From assembly GCA_013397795.1 (NCBI GenBank), contig VZTJ01006074.1, positions 1,497,099 through 1,561,098 of the forward strand: DNA of 64,000 nt, written 5' to 3'. This document shows, piece by piece, positions 1-11,641 of the stretch. Origin of the DNA: Orthonyx spaldingii. Its lineage: Eukaryota > Chordata > Aves > Passeriformes > Orthonychidae. Positions within the stretch are counted from its first letter, which is position 1. Each line of letters opens with the position of its first letter. Both the position numbers and the translations under genes were made by a program. The notes beneath the pieces are model-generated. The model made no database searches. It was given only the letters and a program-made list of their open reading frames with translations, and was not told where the DNA came from.

Positions 1-2527
1 TAAACCTAGTGGTATTAGCCAAACCTGTGACACCAGATATCCCAAAATTGTCGGTTACAATCCCACAGTTATAAGAAATGGTCTATAATCAGTGGGCTAT
101 ACTTTAAAACCTATTTCATTTGCATAGTTTTGGAGTGCTCAGGATTGACATTAACAAGATTTCTTCTGCAACGGAGTAACAGGAGAGAAACTTAAAGATA
201 TTGAACAGAAGCTGAAAGTTTTTATGGAATTCCCATAACCTGAGTTTTACAAAGAGATATAGCAACAGAAAGATAACAAACAGTTGGGTGGGAGCCTCTG
301 AAGAATTCTGCATTTGTTTCCTAAATTGTTTATTTAAAAGCAGTTTAAAGCTTTTATATTTGAGTGTGGATTGGCAGAGTTAAGTGCCACCCTTGGAAAG
401 TTTCACTATTAAAAAAAAATTAGAAAGTATGCCACACCCCACTGGTCAAGAGCTGAAAAGCTCTTCTCATATCATTGACCGGGACTTCCTCTGTTGCTAG
501 TAAACTGCATTTTAACTAATACAGGCAAACTAAAGTATTGCAAGGCAGTGCCATGAGGAAAGGATGGCTTTCTGTGCAGTCACACGAAGAATCCCAAATT
601 CTGGATATTTATACTAAAACCTGATGAAATGTAATCCATGATGAATAAAAACAAGGGTTAACCTTATTTTAAAAAGCCTGTACAATCTAGTGTTTGTTAG
701 GATTTTCTAGCCAAAATTTTGTCAGTGTAGACACTCCCAAGAATTTAGTCCTTCCTTTCCATTTGTAAATAAAACTGCACAAAGTGTTTGAGAAAGCATG
801 AATATTTGTATCTAAACTCATATCTGACCTCTCCCTGCCCACACAGTCCAAGTATGTGAGGTTGGAAATAAGAGGCAGACAGACAGCAAATTCAACTTTC
901 AACTGGTACAAAACACATATGCAGAAGTCTGGCTCTAGCTTTTGAATACAAAAGGACAAGTATGTTGCTTTTGTTATCGACTGCAGTATACCTGCATCTC
1001 CCTTTTATGGAGTCTACTGGAGGAAAGGAGGTGAAAGGAAATTGGCTTAAATCACTCCAGATGGTGCATGGATCTTACAAAGTATCACCCTCAAAAAGCA
1101 GAGGCGAACTGTTTTGAAAAGCCTGAGGAGCCAAGAACCAAAGACTAGATTTACTGGATAACCTGAACTAAAATGTGGACTTTTTAGTGTCTTTCAGGGT
1201 CACTGGAGCAAAGCACTTTAACCAGGTGATGTCTGAGGATTGCTCTGTGGTCCAATTGCTTCCTGACACCCCTTGATGTCTCCTTCCTGTCCCGAACTCT
1301 TCCTTTGTTGTCACATGGCTGTTTCTGACCATCCTTCATCTCACCGCATTTTGCTGGGTATCTGCCCTCTGATTTCTCCTGCCATTAACCTGAATCCAGC
1401 GTCCAATGTGCAATATCTCTTGAATTTCAAGCTCCCTCCAGAGCCTTTCCCAGTGCCTGACTCTTTTCTTCAACTGTGCACATTTTCTTCAGATCAAAGA
1501 CTAAAACTGAAAAAGGAAAGATGTTCTAAGCATCACTTATGCTGATAATATACCTAGTGAGCTCTTTGATAGCCTGGGCCACTAAAAGCTGAGCCTTAAG
1601 GTATGACATTGCCTTTAAGGCTAGAAGGAACTATGGGATTTTCTGACCCAAGATACTATATTAAATTGGCCTTTTAGATGCCACACATGCTACAGCTTGA
1701 AATCATTACTGAATTGTTATGTGATCAGGCTGGTTGCTTAGAGATCAGATAACCAGTTTTATTCCTCTTCTCAGAGTCATCAGCCCTGATTACGTTTGAA
1801 GTATTTTTTATGGCTTGGAGTTTTGTCAGTATGTGAGAATCATAACATCAAGCAAAAAATGCCTTTAGCCTGCTGGTTGCATGGAACAGTTTGAAATTGG
1901 CATACACCTGAATGCTGAGAATGAAAACACCGTAGACATAGAGAAAAGATCCCAAATACATTACTGATATAATAACTCCTGATTTGACTTGTTATGGTTT
2001 TTGAAAGCTTAGAGTTATCATTATTCCATTTTAACAATTAGCTTATTCCTGTCATAAGAAAGTGAAGCAAATCTAATTTTAACGTAGTCTAATTTACTAG
2101 GCCACTTTTGTAATATTTATATGATCCTAAAATAAAGATTTCCCATGTTGGATATTGCCAGAAACATCTGTCAAATTACTCGTGATTCTCCTTTGTTCCA
2201 GAGGACTTATTTTAATATTAGCATGCTTAATATTATGGAACCACCCAGAGGCCTTAGTCGGAATCTAGGACTTTAAGAACTATAAAAATAACTGTAAAGA
2301 CATGGTACCACACATCAGACAAAATCTGTTCTGCCCTTTGCAAATGAGACGTATCCCATCTGGCTTCCTATAAAGGGGACAGGCATGCATGTTTTGAACT
2401 AGCAGAAAGAAGGCAAGAGGCTTTCAGTGTGAGCAGCCTGCTGAAAATGCCAGAATTTGATGAGGCAAGACAGCAGCCAAAATGGCATTATTCCTCATTT
2501 CCTTCCAGTCTGCAGGAGATATGTAGA
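1..2527. other. Unique AT-rich non-coding DNA
   Basis: No gene, RNA or recognisable repeat is supported here. Open frames are under 100 codons and lack recognisable domains. The sequence is ordinary AT-rich vertebrate DNA with scattered homopolymer runs. Confidence 0.6.
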
Positions 2528-2640
2528 TACACACAGACACGCACATGCACATGCACATATAGAAGCATATCTATATATACACACACATATCTATATATAT
2601 ATGTTTATATATACCTGTATGTATATATATACTACAAGCA
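2528..2640. repeat. Compound CA/TA microsatellite
   Basis: An impure run of CA and TA dinucleotides with interspersed GCACAT and TATGTA units lies directly beside the 3' end of the CR1 at 2645. Such compound dinucleotide tracts are usually length-polymorphic. The frames that cross it read as tandem His/Thr/Tyr/Ile and are not genes. Confidence 0.85.
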
Positions 2641-2899
2641 GTCTCACAGAATTATAGAATGGCTTGGGTTGGAAGGGACCTTAAAGATCATCTAGTTCTC
2701 ATCTCACCGTCATGGGCAGGGATGCCACCCCCTAGAACGGGTTGATCAGGGCCCCATCCAAATTGGTCTTGAGCATCCTGCCAGGGATGGGGCATCCACA
2801 GCTTCTCTGGGTAACATCTCCCAGCGCCTCTGAGTAAAGAATTTCTTCCTAACACCTAATCTCTTGTCTTTCAGTTTAAAATCATTACCCCATGTTCTT

Positions 2900-3214
2900 T
2901 CAATATCTGCCCATGTAAAAAGTTACTGTCCCTCTTTTTGATAAGCCCCCTTTAAGTACTGGAAAAATCCAATGAGGCCTCTCCAGAGCATTCTCTTCTC
3001 TGGACTGATCAACCCCAACAGTTTGATCCTGACTTTTTAGAAGAGGTGCTCCAGCTCTCTGATCATCTTCATACCCCTCCTCTGGTCCTGTTTGAACAGG
3101 TCCATGTCTTTCTTGTGCTGAGGACTCACTCCAGAGCTGGACACAGTCCTCCAGGTGGGGTCTCACAAGAGTGGAGTAGAGGGGCAGAATCACCTCCCTC
3201 AACTTGCTGGCCAC
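2900..3214 (-). pseudogene. CR1 ORF2 C-terminal remnant
   Basis: This minus-strand frame (about 104 codons) starts in the segment that encodes the end of CR1 ORF2. Its first part reads LYSTLVRPHLEDCVQLW, matching the family's LYSALVRPHLEYCVQ-W block just C-terminal to the reverse transcriptase palm. After that block the frame drifts from the family pattern, so a small indel has shifted it. ORF2 normally encodes an endonuclease plus reverse transcriptase of roughly 900 residues; only this tail is here. It is a dead relic inside the larger CR1. Confidence 0.85.
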
Positions 3215-3394
3215 ACCACCTTTGGTTCAGAGCAGAATATGGTTGACTTTCTGGGCTGCAGGTGCATATTGACAGGTCATGTTCAGTTTTTCCTCCACCA
3301 GAACCCTCAAGTCATTCTCTGCAGGACTGCTTTCAATAAGTTCTCCCAGTCTGTACTCATCTCTGGGATTGCTCTAACTCTGATGCAGCACATT

Positions 3395-3598
3395 TCACTT
3401 GGCCTTGTTGAACCTCATGAGATTCTTGTGGGCCCACTTCTCAAGGTTTTCCAGGTCCCTCAGGTTGGCATCCCTTCCTTCAGTCATGTCAACTGTACTG
3501 CTCAACTTCATGTCACCTTGGTGACTCAATCTCCCTATCCATGTAATTGATGAAGATATTGAAGAATGCTGGTCCCAAGGCAGAGCCCTGGGGGACAC
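3395..3598 (-). pseudogene. CR1 ORF2 reverse transcriptase fragment
   Basis: A minus-strand frame of 67 codons corresponds to the region around and after the reverse transcriptase catalytic motif. It keeps DLENLEKWAHKNLMRFNKAK, matching the CR1 block DLDRLEKWA-RNLMKFNKGK. The expected FADDTKL catalytic motif is degraded to HQGDMKL, so the first catalytic aspartate is lost. The next part of ORF2 continues in a different frame at 3215-3394, which shows a frameshift between this piece and the 2900-3214 remnant. Confidence 0.85.
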
Positions 3599-3660
3599 TC
3601 CTCCACCTGGTCATAGAGCCATTGACCACAACTCTGTCTACATCCAGAGAAATCCCACTC

Positions 3661-6600
3661 CTTCATTTCTCAACAGGCAGAGAGAGGAGATTTGTGTCCC
3701 AAGGTGAGCAAGAGCCATGTGAGAAAGACATGCTCGGTGTTACAGCACTAAGGGAAGTCAATCTTGTGCAGGGCCTGAACAGCCCTGCTGAACCTTTTCA
3801 GTGCAATGGTAAGACATTATTGAGGAACAGCTTCTACCTTTTGGAAGCGGGAGCAATGGTACCTAGCAAGCCTCTCACATTCTGCATGCATTTCACTGAA
3901 ATGTTTTTCCCATCTACCATGCCCCAAGGGCACCTGCATCTCACATCCTGCCAGGTACATCTTGCAGGATCTGCTCCACCACACCTAGCTGTTCAGCCTG
4001 ATGAGGGATTCGTAGAGCCTGTGTCTGGCATGTAAGGGACTGGAGTAGGAAGGAGGCTACAGTGCTGTGGAATACATGCCTTTGGTTGGTGTCTTGTGTG
4101 GAAAGAAGCCTGTTTAGAGAGTAGAGGGCTGCCATGTCCTTTCCTCCATCACCTAAACAGCCATATCCATTCTATGACCCTGTTTGCATGCAGACCCCTG
4201 GCAAATGAGCCAGCTGGCCTCCTGTTAAGCCTCAAGAGCTGCGGATTTGGAAATTGGTACTGCTGTATAATAAACTAGATAAAAAACTAGTCAAGGTGTA
4301 GGACAGCTGTAAATTAAAGACATAAAGCATTCAGGTAGCTGTAGTTACCTTATAGGCATGGTACAAGTGAAAAATACCACTTTGCAAATGCTTAATAACT
4401 AGTAATATTTGAGATGTAAGAAATAGCTGTACAGAGCCATTGATCAGCATTTAGAGCTTTCAGATCTGGAAATTTCTCTTGTAATCTCAACTGGAAAAGT
4501 GCTGCCACATTTGGCGGAGAACACTGCCACTTCTAGGACACCAAGAACATCCCAAAATGTGTCAGTAAGAAAATGGATCAGGTGAAGCCCATGCTTAAAA
4601 AAGCACATAATTTTTCCACTGACTGCAGAAGTCATAAGTGATTAGTGCAGAGGAAGCTGTTTCCTTGGTGGTATCCAAAGCTAGGCAAAGTAAACTTCCC
4701 CCTTAATATCTTGCCCAAGCCAGTCCACAGCAGAACAACCAACACTCCACTGTAAAAGACAAGGTTGAACTGGATGGGGCACTCATAATACAAGATGCAT
4801 GCAGGAGAAACCCCAGCCATGTAAGAATCCTGTGGCAGCTCAGCTGTGCCTTGTACATCTGCCAAAAATTATAATACAGGGCGGCAAGTTGTCCACTTAT
4901 GCAGCGGGAAGTCAGAGACAGCTCTTTACCTACTCAACCTCCCCACTTGCAGAAATACTTTTTTTTAAATGTCCAAGGCATTTATTGGGGGAAATCCGTA
5001 AGCATTCCTTCAGTCCATCAACCGACATCCTCATACACAGGGACACTGCAGAAGAGGAAATGCAGGAAAACCTATGTAATTAACTGCAGGAGTAAAAACA
5101 GACAGATGCTATTTATAGAAACTGCAGTTTGTGAGGAAACGAAAGTTAATATCCTTACTGCAGTGCTGCCAACTCTTGCTATTTCATGGTGAGTCTCACA
5201 GTATTTGTTGCTGTTCTTAAAACTGAATGTCCTTGCATAATGGCATCTTGCAACAATCTCAGCTTGCTGAGGCAAAAAAGCATGGTTGAAAAAAACTTGA
5301 ATGTGGGAACCCCAGAAGCAGAAAATAAAGAGGAGAATATAAAAGGGCTTAATGTTTCTGGAAACGCTGTGATTCTTAAAGCAATTCTATGATTTATTTA
5401 AGTCCTGGTGATTTTTAACACCAAGCACTTGGAAGTGATTCTATTTGTACAGGAGCTGCTGTGGGGTTTCCTGTATGCATGGAGTCAACACATATTTCAC
5501 ATCTGTCTAAAAAGAAAATACTGTCTCAGGATATTGTTCCTGAATGCCAGATTGGGTGTCTCTTCAAATGAAGAGATATTTAATGACTCATCATGCTTAT
5601 ATTTTGCTGTATCTAGATTTTTTAAAAACGTTGCCCAAAAAAGCTAATTAAAGATGCTTGAATGAGTTTTTACAAGAATTTGTCTGAGGAGAGCTAGCTA
5701 TGCCATCACTGGAGAATTAACAAGGGGAAGCTGGGACTCTTCTGCTATTTGGTTGTTAGTCAGGATTGCTTGAAGAGAAAGTTGTGCAAGCCAATGTTTT
5801 CTTGCTGGCTAGTCACTACAGCCAGATTTGCCTTTGGATTTTGTGACTCTGCGCGGCAAAACAAGATTTCCATTCAGCTCAGATGCCGGGTATGCAGAGA
5901 AGAGAAGTGGCTGCAGGCTGTTACTCCTTCTGGGAAGACGAGTTCTGCTTTCAGTCTGCTGCAGGTCTAGGGCAGAACTGATTGATTGTCTCTTGCCTTA
6001 AGCTGACTCAGAATGGCCAGGCTTAGTACAAAATGGTGTAAATGGGCTGTAAACAACGAGATTTGAAAAGAAAAGGAAGAAAAAAACCTCAACAGCAGGA
6101 GAGTGAAAGGGTGACTTTCCCGCCTTTGGGGAACTCATCTGTAAGTAGAACTGATTGGAAAAAAATCTGGTTCATTGAGCCTGACTGCTTTGTTGGAAAT
6201 CTAGTAGCCTGAAGAGCTTTTGCTGAAATTAAGGCAGCATTTTCAGTGGTACCTGCTGTGTTTGTCAGGAGTCTTGTGATATTGCTTATGGGGAGGTTTG
6301 CCCAGTCTGCTTTTCCCCTTGCCCCAGCGGCAAGGGATGCCCTAGCGTATGGGATCCCTGACTCTGCAGCACTCATCCTGGTAGCTGGGGCTGTTCTAGC
6401 TGCTCTGGAAGCTTGCAGGCCTCTTAATGTGTCTGCTAGTATCAACAGAGAAACTGGCAAATGCAGTACTTTAGTAACATGCATCCTGAAAAATATTTCA
6501 AGTAAAGCTTTGGGACTAATTCAGACTATCTACAAAATAATATAGCCCAAAGTAGAAAATTACTTGTAATTTTCAAGCTTCTGAGTAGTCCTGCTTTTAA

Positions 6601-7552
6601 TACTTGTGTCCAAATTCATGGCTGAATACCAAGATCCAAACATACAGTTGTTTGCTACATACTTTAAGAACATTGTGACATATTTCAAATGTGTTGTCTC
6701 TATTTATATTATATACCACTGACCATAAGAATAACTCATACTTTTGGCCTACTAAAGCTAATGAACTTTAGTGGAGTCTTGCTTTTAACAACGGTATCTA
6801 ACCAGGTGTTTCTGCAATGCTAGAATAGGTCTGATCTGCCTTCTATTGAAATGGGTTGATAGACCATTTCCAATTGACAAATTCCCTATAATTTCCCAAC
6901 AGATTAAAAACCTATAGAGATTTAGAGAGACTCATTATTTGGTTTTTTGTGGTTTGTTTGGGTCTTTTTCCTGGTGTAATCCTCCATGTATAGTGATTGA
7001 TCTTACTGTTCTGTTGACCTCTCTATCACATAGCAAGCAATAGCTGGTCAAGGCTGTATGACAGTAGAGTGTATGTAAGCATCAGTTACATCAGGGAATG
7101 TATACCACAGAAACAGCTGAAAGATGACTTCTAATTCAGCATTCACTAATGCAGTAAATATTAAGACTGTATAAAACATATATAAGATAGAATATTAAAA
7201 TGGGAGGGGAGGCTTTTTATAATCAACTAGCTTTTGCTGTGTTTGGAAAAACAGAGAATTAATGCTGGCTCTCTTCTGATCTGGAAGAAACTCTCAGTGG
7301 TGGAAAAAACTGATACTCCTTCCACCCTGTTGTCCAGAAGCTGAAACTTTCGTAACAGTACTTCCATGGTGCTGTGCTGGTTTATTGACTTGGGAAATTG
7401 CTGCGTCTGCTTTGTCAGCAGTGTCAGTGATCCATGTTTCATTCCTTTCCCTACTTACCCTTCCCTGCTGGTCTTAATTTAAATAGGGTTTTACTGTCTG
7501 TGTTTTTACATTACCATACTAATCCCTATATGAATGAGAGTGACCATAAATA
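3661..7552. other. Unique non-coding DNA with short open frames
   Basis: No repeat family is recognised. The only coding-like signal is a 131-codon minus-strand frame at 6089-6484, rich in Ala and Arg. It is overlapped by a 99-codon plus-strand frame (6246-6545). It matches no family I know, and I do not call it a gene. Other frames are shorter. Confidence 0.5.
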
Positions 7553-7652
7553 AGCTATATATATACTATACAGCACCCTCCATATGTGCACAATATAAAC
7601 ACACATACATGCACCCACTGTATGTATACACACTCTGTGTGGACACACACTG
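7553..7652. repeat. Degenerate TA/CA microsatellite
   Basis: An impure TATATA run is followed by scattered CACACA and TACATG units. No frame of interest crosses it. It resembles the tracts at 2528 and 22861. Confidence 0.65.
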
Positions 7653-10600
7653 GACTAACCTCTGCAGAGCATACAGAGGTGTAGTAATCTGCTGTGGGTA
7701 GTGACAATATTGTAATTTGAGAGATTTCTGTAGGCCATTGCTTGCCTCTAGTAATTTAGTTACATTCATTAAGCAAAATCTATCATTTCATACTGCAACT
7801 CAATCTCCTCTATGCCTTGCTTGCAAGAAAAGCAGTGGACTTGAGATAAGTAATGTTTTAAATAAATAAGATGTGGGAAACCAGAAGGAATGCCGGTGAA
7901 AGGGTGGTGTATCAACAGTAGTTAGAAGAAATCTGAAGAGCAGCCAGCATAACAAATTTAAAGGGTAGAGAAGAACTGCAATGGCAACACAATGTTTTGA
8001 CCAAAATAAAGCAATTTTTACATGTAATGAAGCAGTAGCCTATAATTTTTAAAGACCCATGCATTCAACAACCACCAGCTGCCTTTCAAGTTTACAGGCT
8101 AATATATCTTCATATTAAGAAAGGATATAGTTTATTCTCTTTCAACAAAACACCAGATAGCTAACACAGCAATGAAAAACAGACTTCTTTTTAAAAAAAA
8201 ACCAAATTCTGGTGAGTACTGTTTATTCTGTTTATTCTTAACATGTTGATTTTTTGTCCACTATTACTCACTCTGCTTGGTTACAACATGAAAACCTCTC
8301 TGCTCTTCTGCTCTCTGACTCTCCTTTCCTGCTCCTCTAACTCCCTTTTTCTTAACACAGACCTTGGCCAGCAGCATGATAAACTGTTGGAAGGTATGTG
8401 CATCAATCAGAGGAGTGCTGAAGTGTGATCTGCAGCCAACATAGCTGTGCCAGCAGAACCCCCTCCTATGGATTAAGACATATCAGCACAAGTGCTCTTT
8501 TACAGGATGACTTTTTTTTTTCTCTAAAGGGCTGCAGAAAGCTCTATCAGCAGAAGTGGAGTTTTCTCAGTCTAATGTGCAACTGGAGTATGAACACTTT
8601 GCCCAAATGTAGCCTATCAACACCAAGGTACCTCATACAGCACTCAGCATAAATTTTGCTTTCTGCACCTCAGAGGTTAATAAGAATATCTCCTAAACTC
8701 ATACCATGGCCTTGGCTCTCTGCCTTCTTCCTCATTCACTCTCCTGCTTTGGCTTCTATCATTCCTCTCAAACTTATCCAAATTTCTGAATTTCACCTCA
8801 CCACTGTTTATTCTGCATACTGTGATCTTTATTGTCACATTCTCCACACATTTTTTGGTACCTCCTGCCCGCCCTAAGAATATTATTTTCCTATTTCCCA
8901 GCTATGAGCATTTTTATATCAGACTGCTAATGCAAGGCGTATAAAAGTGAATCTTTTTGTTCCCTAAGCTCCCCTAATGTACAGAAGACAAATAGCACAT
9001 CTGGGTCTTTTATTTGTCATCTGGTATTTGGGTTGTTGAAACTTATTTTCATTCAATCAGTTCTAAATTCCTGCTTTAGTATTTATATGTAAACTGATAT
9101 TCTCAAATAATAACACAATCTGAGTATCTGGGGGTTTAAGGATTATTATTTTTTTGTTACCTGTCATTTACAGAACAAACTAGTTCAAATCCTACAGCAC
9201 TTATTTGTTCTCTGCCTAAAACCAGTGAAAACCACCTAATCCCTCTTCAGCTTCCAAAGTTCTCGCTATGTCAGTGAGGGGAGAGGATGGCAAGAGGAGG
9301 CACCCAGACTCGAGCTGCAGTTCCACTGCTGGGGCTTATTTATACAGAAATGATCAACAATTTAGACAATGCCACTGGAGCTGAAGAGTTACTCTTCAGC
9401 TTCAGTGCTAAGAAACCATTCCCCACAGGGGAGCTGATTTGGGATGGAAAAGATGTCTCACCCTATCGGAGGGATAGAAGAGCTTCTGGTTCTGCTGTGC
9501 ATGCGGAGTGAGTCTGAGGGGTGGCACTTGTGCTGGTATACTGAGGAATTAACATATGAGTGAGTGTCTAAGAACCCGGAAAGTAAAGGGTGCTTCGTAA
9601 AGGGGGTTCATCTATTGTCATGACACAGTGGTCACTGACTGCCAGGCCTGAAATCCTACCTTATAGCAGGTGTGCATGAAGCTTTGAGGTTTTTCTGGGA
9701 AACTGAGAACTTACATGAGAATACGTTATGTAAATATCAAGTGATTCAGTTTGACTCATGTAATCCTTGGTGCAGAACTCTGTCTTCCTTGACTCCTCCG
9801 TGCTTAAAAATAAAGCAGAAATAGACTGGGGGCATATAATCACCTGGAATACTTAATTTTTAGCTCAGTTTTTGGTCCCCAATATTGTTTTGGTTTGTGC
9901 CACCTACCAGTCTTTCAGTCAATGTCTGGCCAATGGTTTGGAGCATAATGTGTACCAGATATTTGGGAGAGGATTATGAAGGCGACAGTTTAGCTCTTCA
10001 AAAGTGAGTACTACTGTCCTAATAGCCTGCAGAGATTGGGCCCTGGCATATTTTATTGATTATTTTACAAGTAGTCTCTGAGGCTGAATTTTTGTCCTTT
10101 CACACTTTTGTTTAACCCATGAGTTTTATGTCTTCTGTTTATGTTCTCTTCTTCACCTGACTAATTTTCTTTGTCTGCACAGTAAACAAAGAAACTAATT
10201 TTTCTTACTTGCAGACTACTTTCACCCTAATTCCCACATCCATGTAACACAGAATGCAGAATTAGGTAGTGCACTAACTCCTGGCAGATACCTGCCTCTC
10301 ATAGAATAAAGCAAGCTCAGGGAGCACTTGCTGATCTTTTGTTGGACAAACGAGTCCTCGAATCTCTTTGCAGATAGAATATTCTTTGCAGCTCATTGAC
10401 CATCACACAAAAAAGCCAATGCTGTCCTTCATTTTCACATCCTCAACAAGGTGTGGCACAGCTGGGAACTCATCTCTCTGCTCCAGATGTTTCTCTCCAC
10501 TTTTTTCCCCACTATATGAAGTTCTCTATTTTTTTTTTTTTTAATTCTAGTGATGGTTTTATTCACCTTACAGTAAACTTTAGGTGGGATTTGTTGGTTG

Positions 10601-11564
10601 CCCTGCAAATTAAGGAGTCTAAAAGACCCCAGAAGAAGGTCAAAATAAAGCTTTGAGCTGGTATTTAATTAGCATTTATCAACAAACAGATTTTAAAGCA
10701 AATATTAGTATAGGCTTACTAATAAAAGGAAGTGTTTGTGTAATGTCACTCCCACTCATTTTCACCTTGAGGTATTTTAGGAATTGATGACCTGGAAAAG
10801 TGAGCAAATGGTAAGTACTGTGCAGACTGTGGGCAGTAGGAAAAACTGTTTGTCTAAATTCAGTGTTGTGACAACTTTGTGATAGAGACATCAGCCCCTG
10901 GTGTCCTTGGAGTGTAGGTGGGTGAGTGAGTCACTTATTGCTATCCTGACATGCCATAAGTAGGTGGCTGTTTTCCGTTGTCAGAGTATGGTCCTTCAAT
11001 TTTTATTCAGTGAGAGACATCAGCATTTAAAAATGGATTTATTTTGGCTCACACTTGAATACCTGATGTCATTTTTCATTCTGAGCAAGGAGCTTCTTAA
11101 AAACAATATACTTTAGACCTGTCTACTGCCATTTACCAGTTCCACAGTCTTGAACTGCTTTGTCTGCTTTAAAACAGTTCAAGGTGTCTGAATGCAGATG
11201 ATATGGTTGGAAGCAAAATTGCAGCCAAAAACTACCTTGGACAAATGGTATGCTGTAACTGTCTTTTATCACTGGTCATGCTTCCTATGACAGAAGCCAT
11301 GCATACGAAAAGGTGTAGGAAAAATGAGTAAGTAGCACTATGGTTAGTGCACTTATCTTATTCCAGACATCATTTCCTCAGAAGACTAGAAAAATGTGCA
11401 GATGGAAGAAACTTGGTATTGCTGCTATTTAAATGGCAGTTTAACACTGGGTTCTCTGAAATGGTTTTAATTAATTGGGAAAATTTGTTGGAATTATTAG
11501 CGCATTATATTGAAAGAAACATCAGAGTTTCTGGTTGCCTCCAGTGAACTGCTGCAGAGCTTGT
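7653..11564. other. Unique non-coding DNA
   Basis: AT-rich sequence without recognisable genes or repeats apart from homopolymer T runs near 8511 and 10529. Open frames are all below about 90 codons. Confidence 0.55.
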
Positions 11565-11641
11565 AGTCATTTTGCTAAGGAGCAAATGACGAAATGGTTT
11601 CCAAAGGTCCCTTCCAACTCCAAACATTCTGTGATTCTGTG
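11565..11641 (+). mobile_element. CR1 3' tail, very short
   Basis: GGTCCCTTCCAACTCCAAAC is followed by two exact ATTCTGTG octamers (11626-11633 and 11634-11641), the terminal signature of an avian CR1. Only the last few tens of bases are recognisable, so the 5' edge is uncertain. This is an extreme 5' truncation, the usual fate of CR1 insertions. Confidence 0.8.

Larger units (their letters stand above)
2645..3660 (-). mobile_element. 5'-truncated CR1 LINE, modern avian type
   Basis: The left edge holds CACAGAAT and TATAGAAT, the reverse complement of the octamer repeat that ends avian CR1 elements, then GGGTTGGAAGGGACCTTAAA, the hallmark CR1 3' end. The rest follows the avian CR1 consensus as I know it, through the 3' UTR into the C-terminal part of ORF2. 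The element is therefore on the minus strand and keeps about 1 kb of a full length near 4.5 kb. The right edge is approximate: similarity fades after about 3650. Frameshifts and stops make it non-autonomous. It has no visible TSD, which is normal for CR1. Confidence 0.93.

Noticed and set aside
3547..4035. 162-codon plus-strand frame
   Set aside because: Its first part is antisense to the CR1 reverse transcriptase remnant; the rest is featureless.
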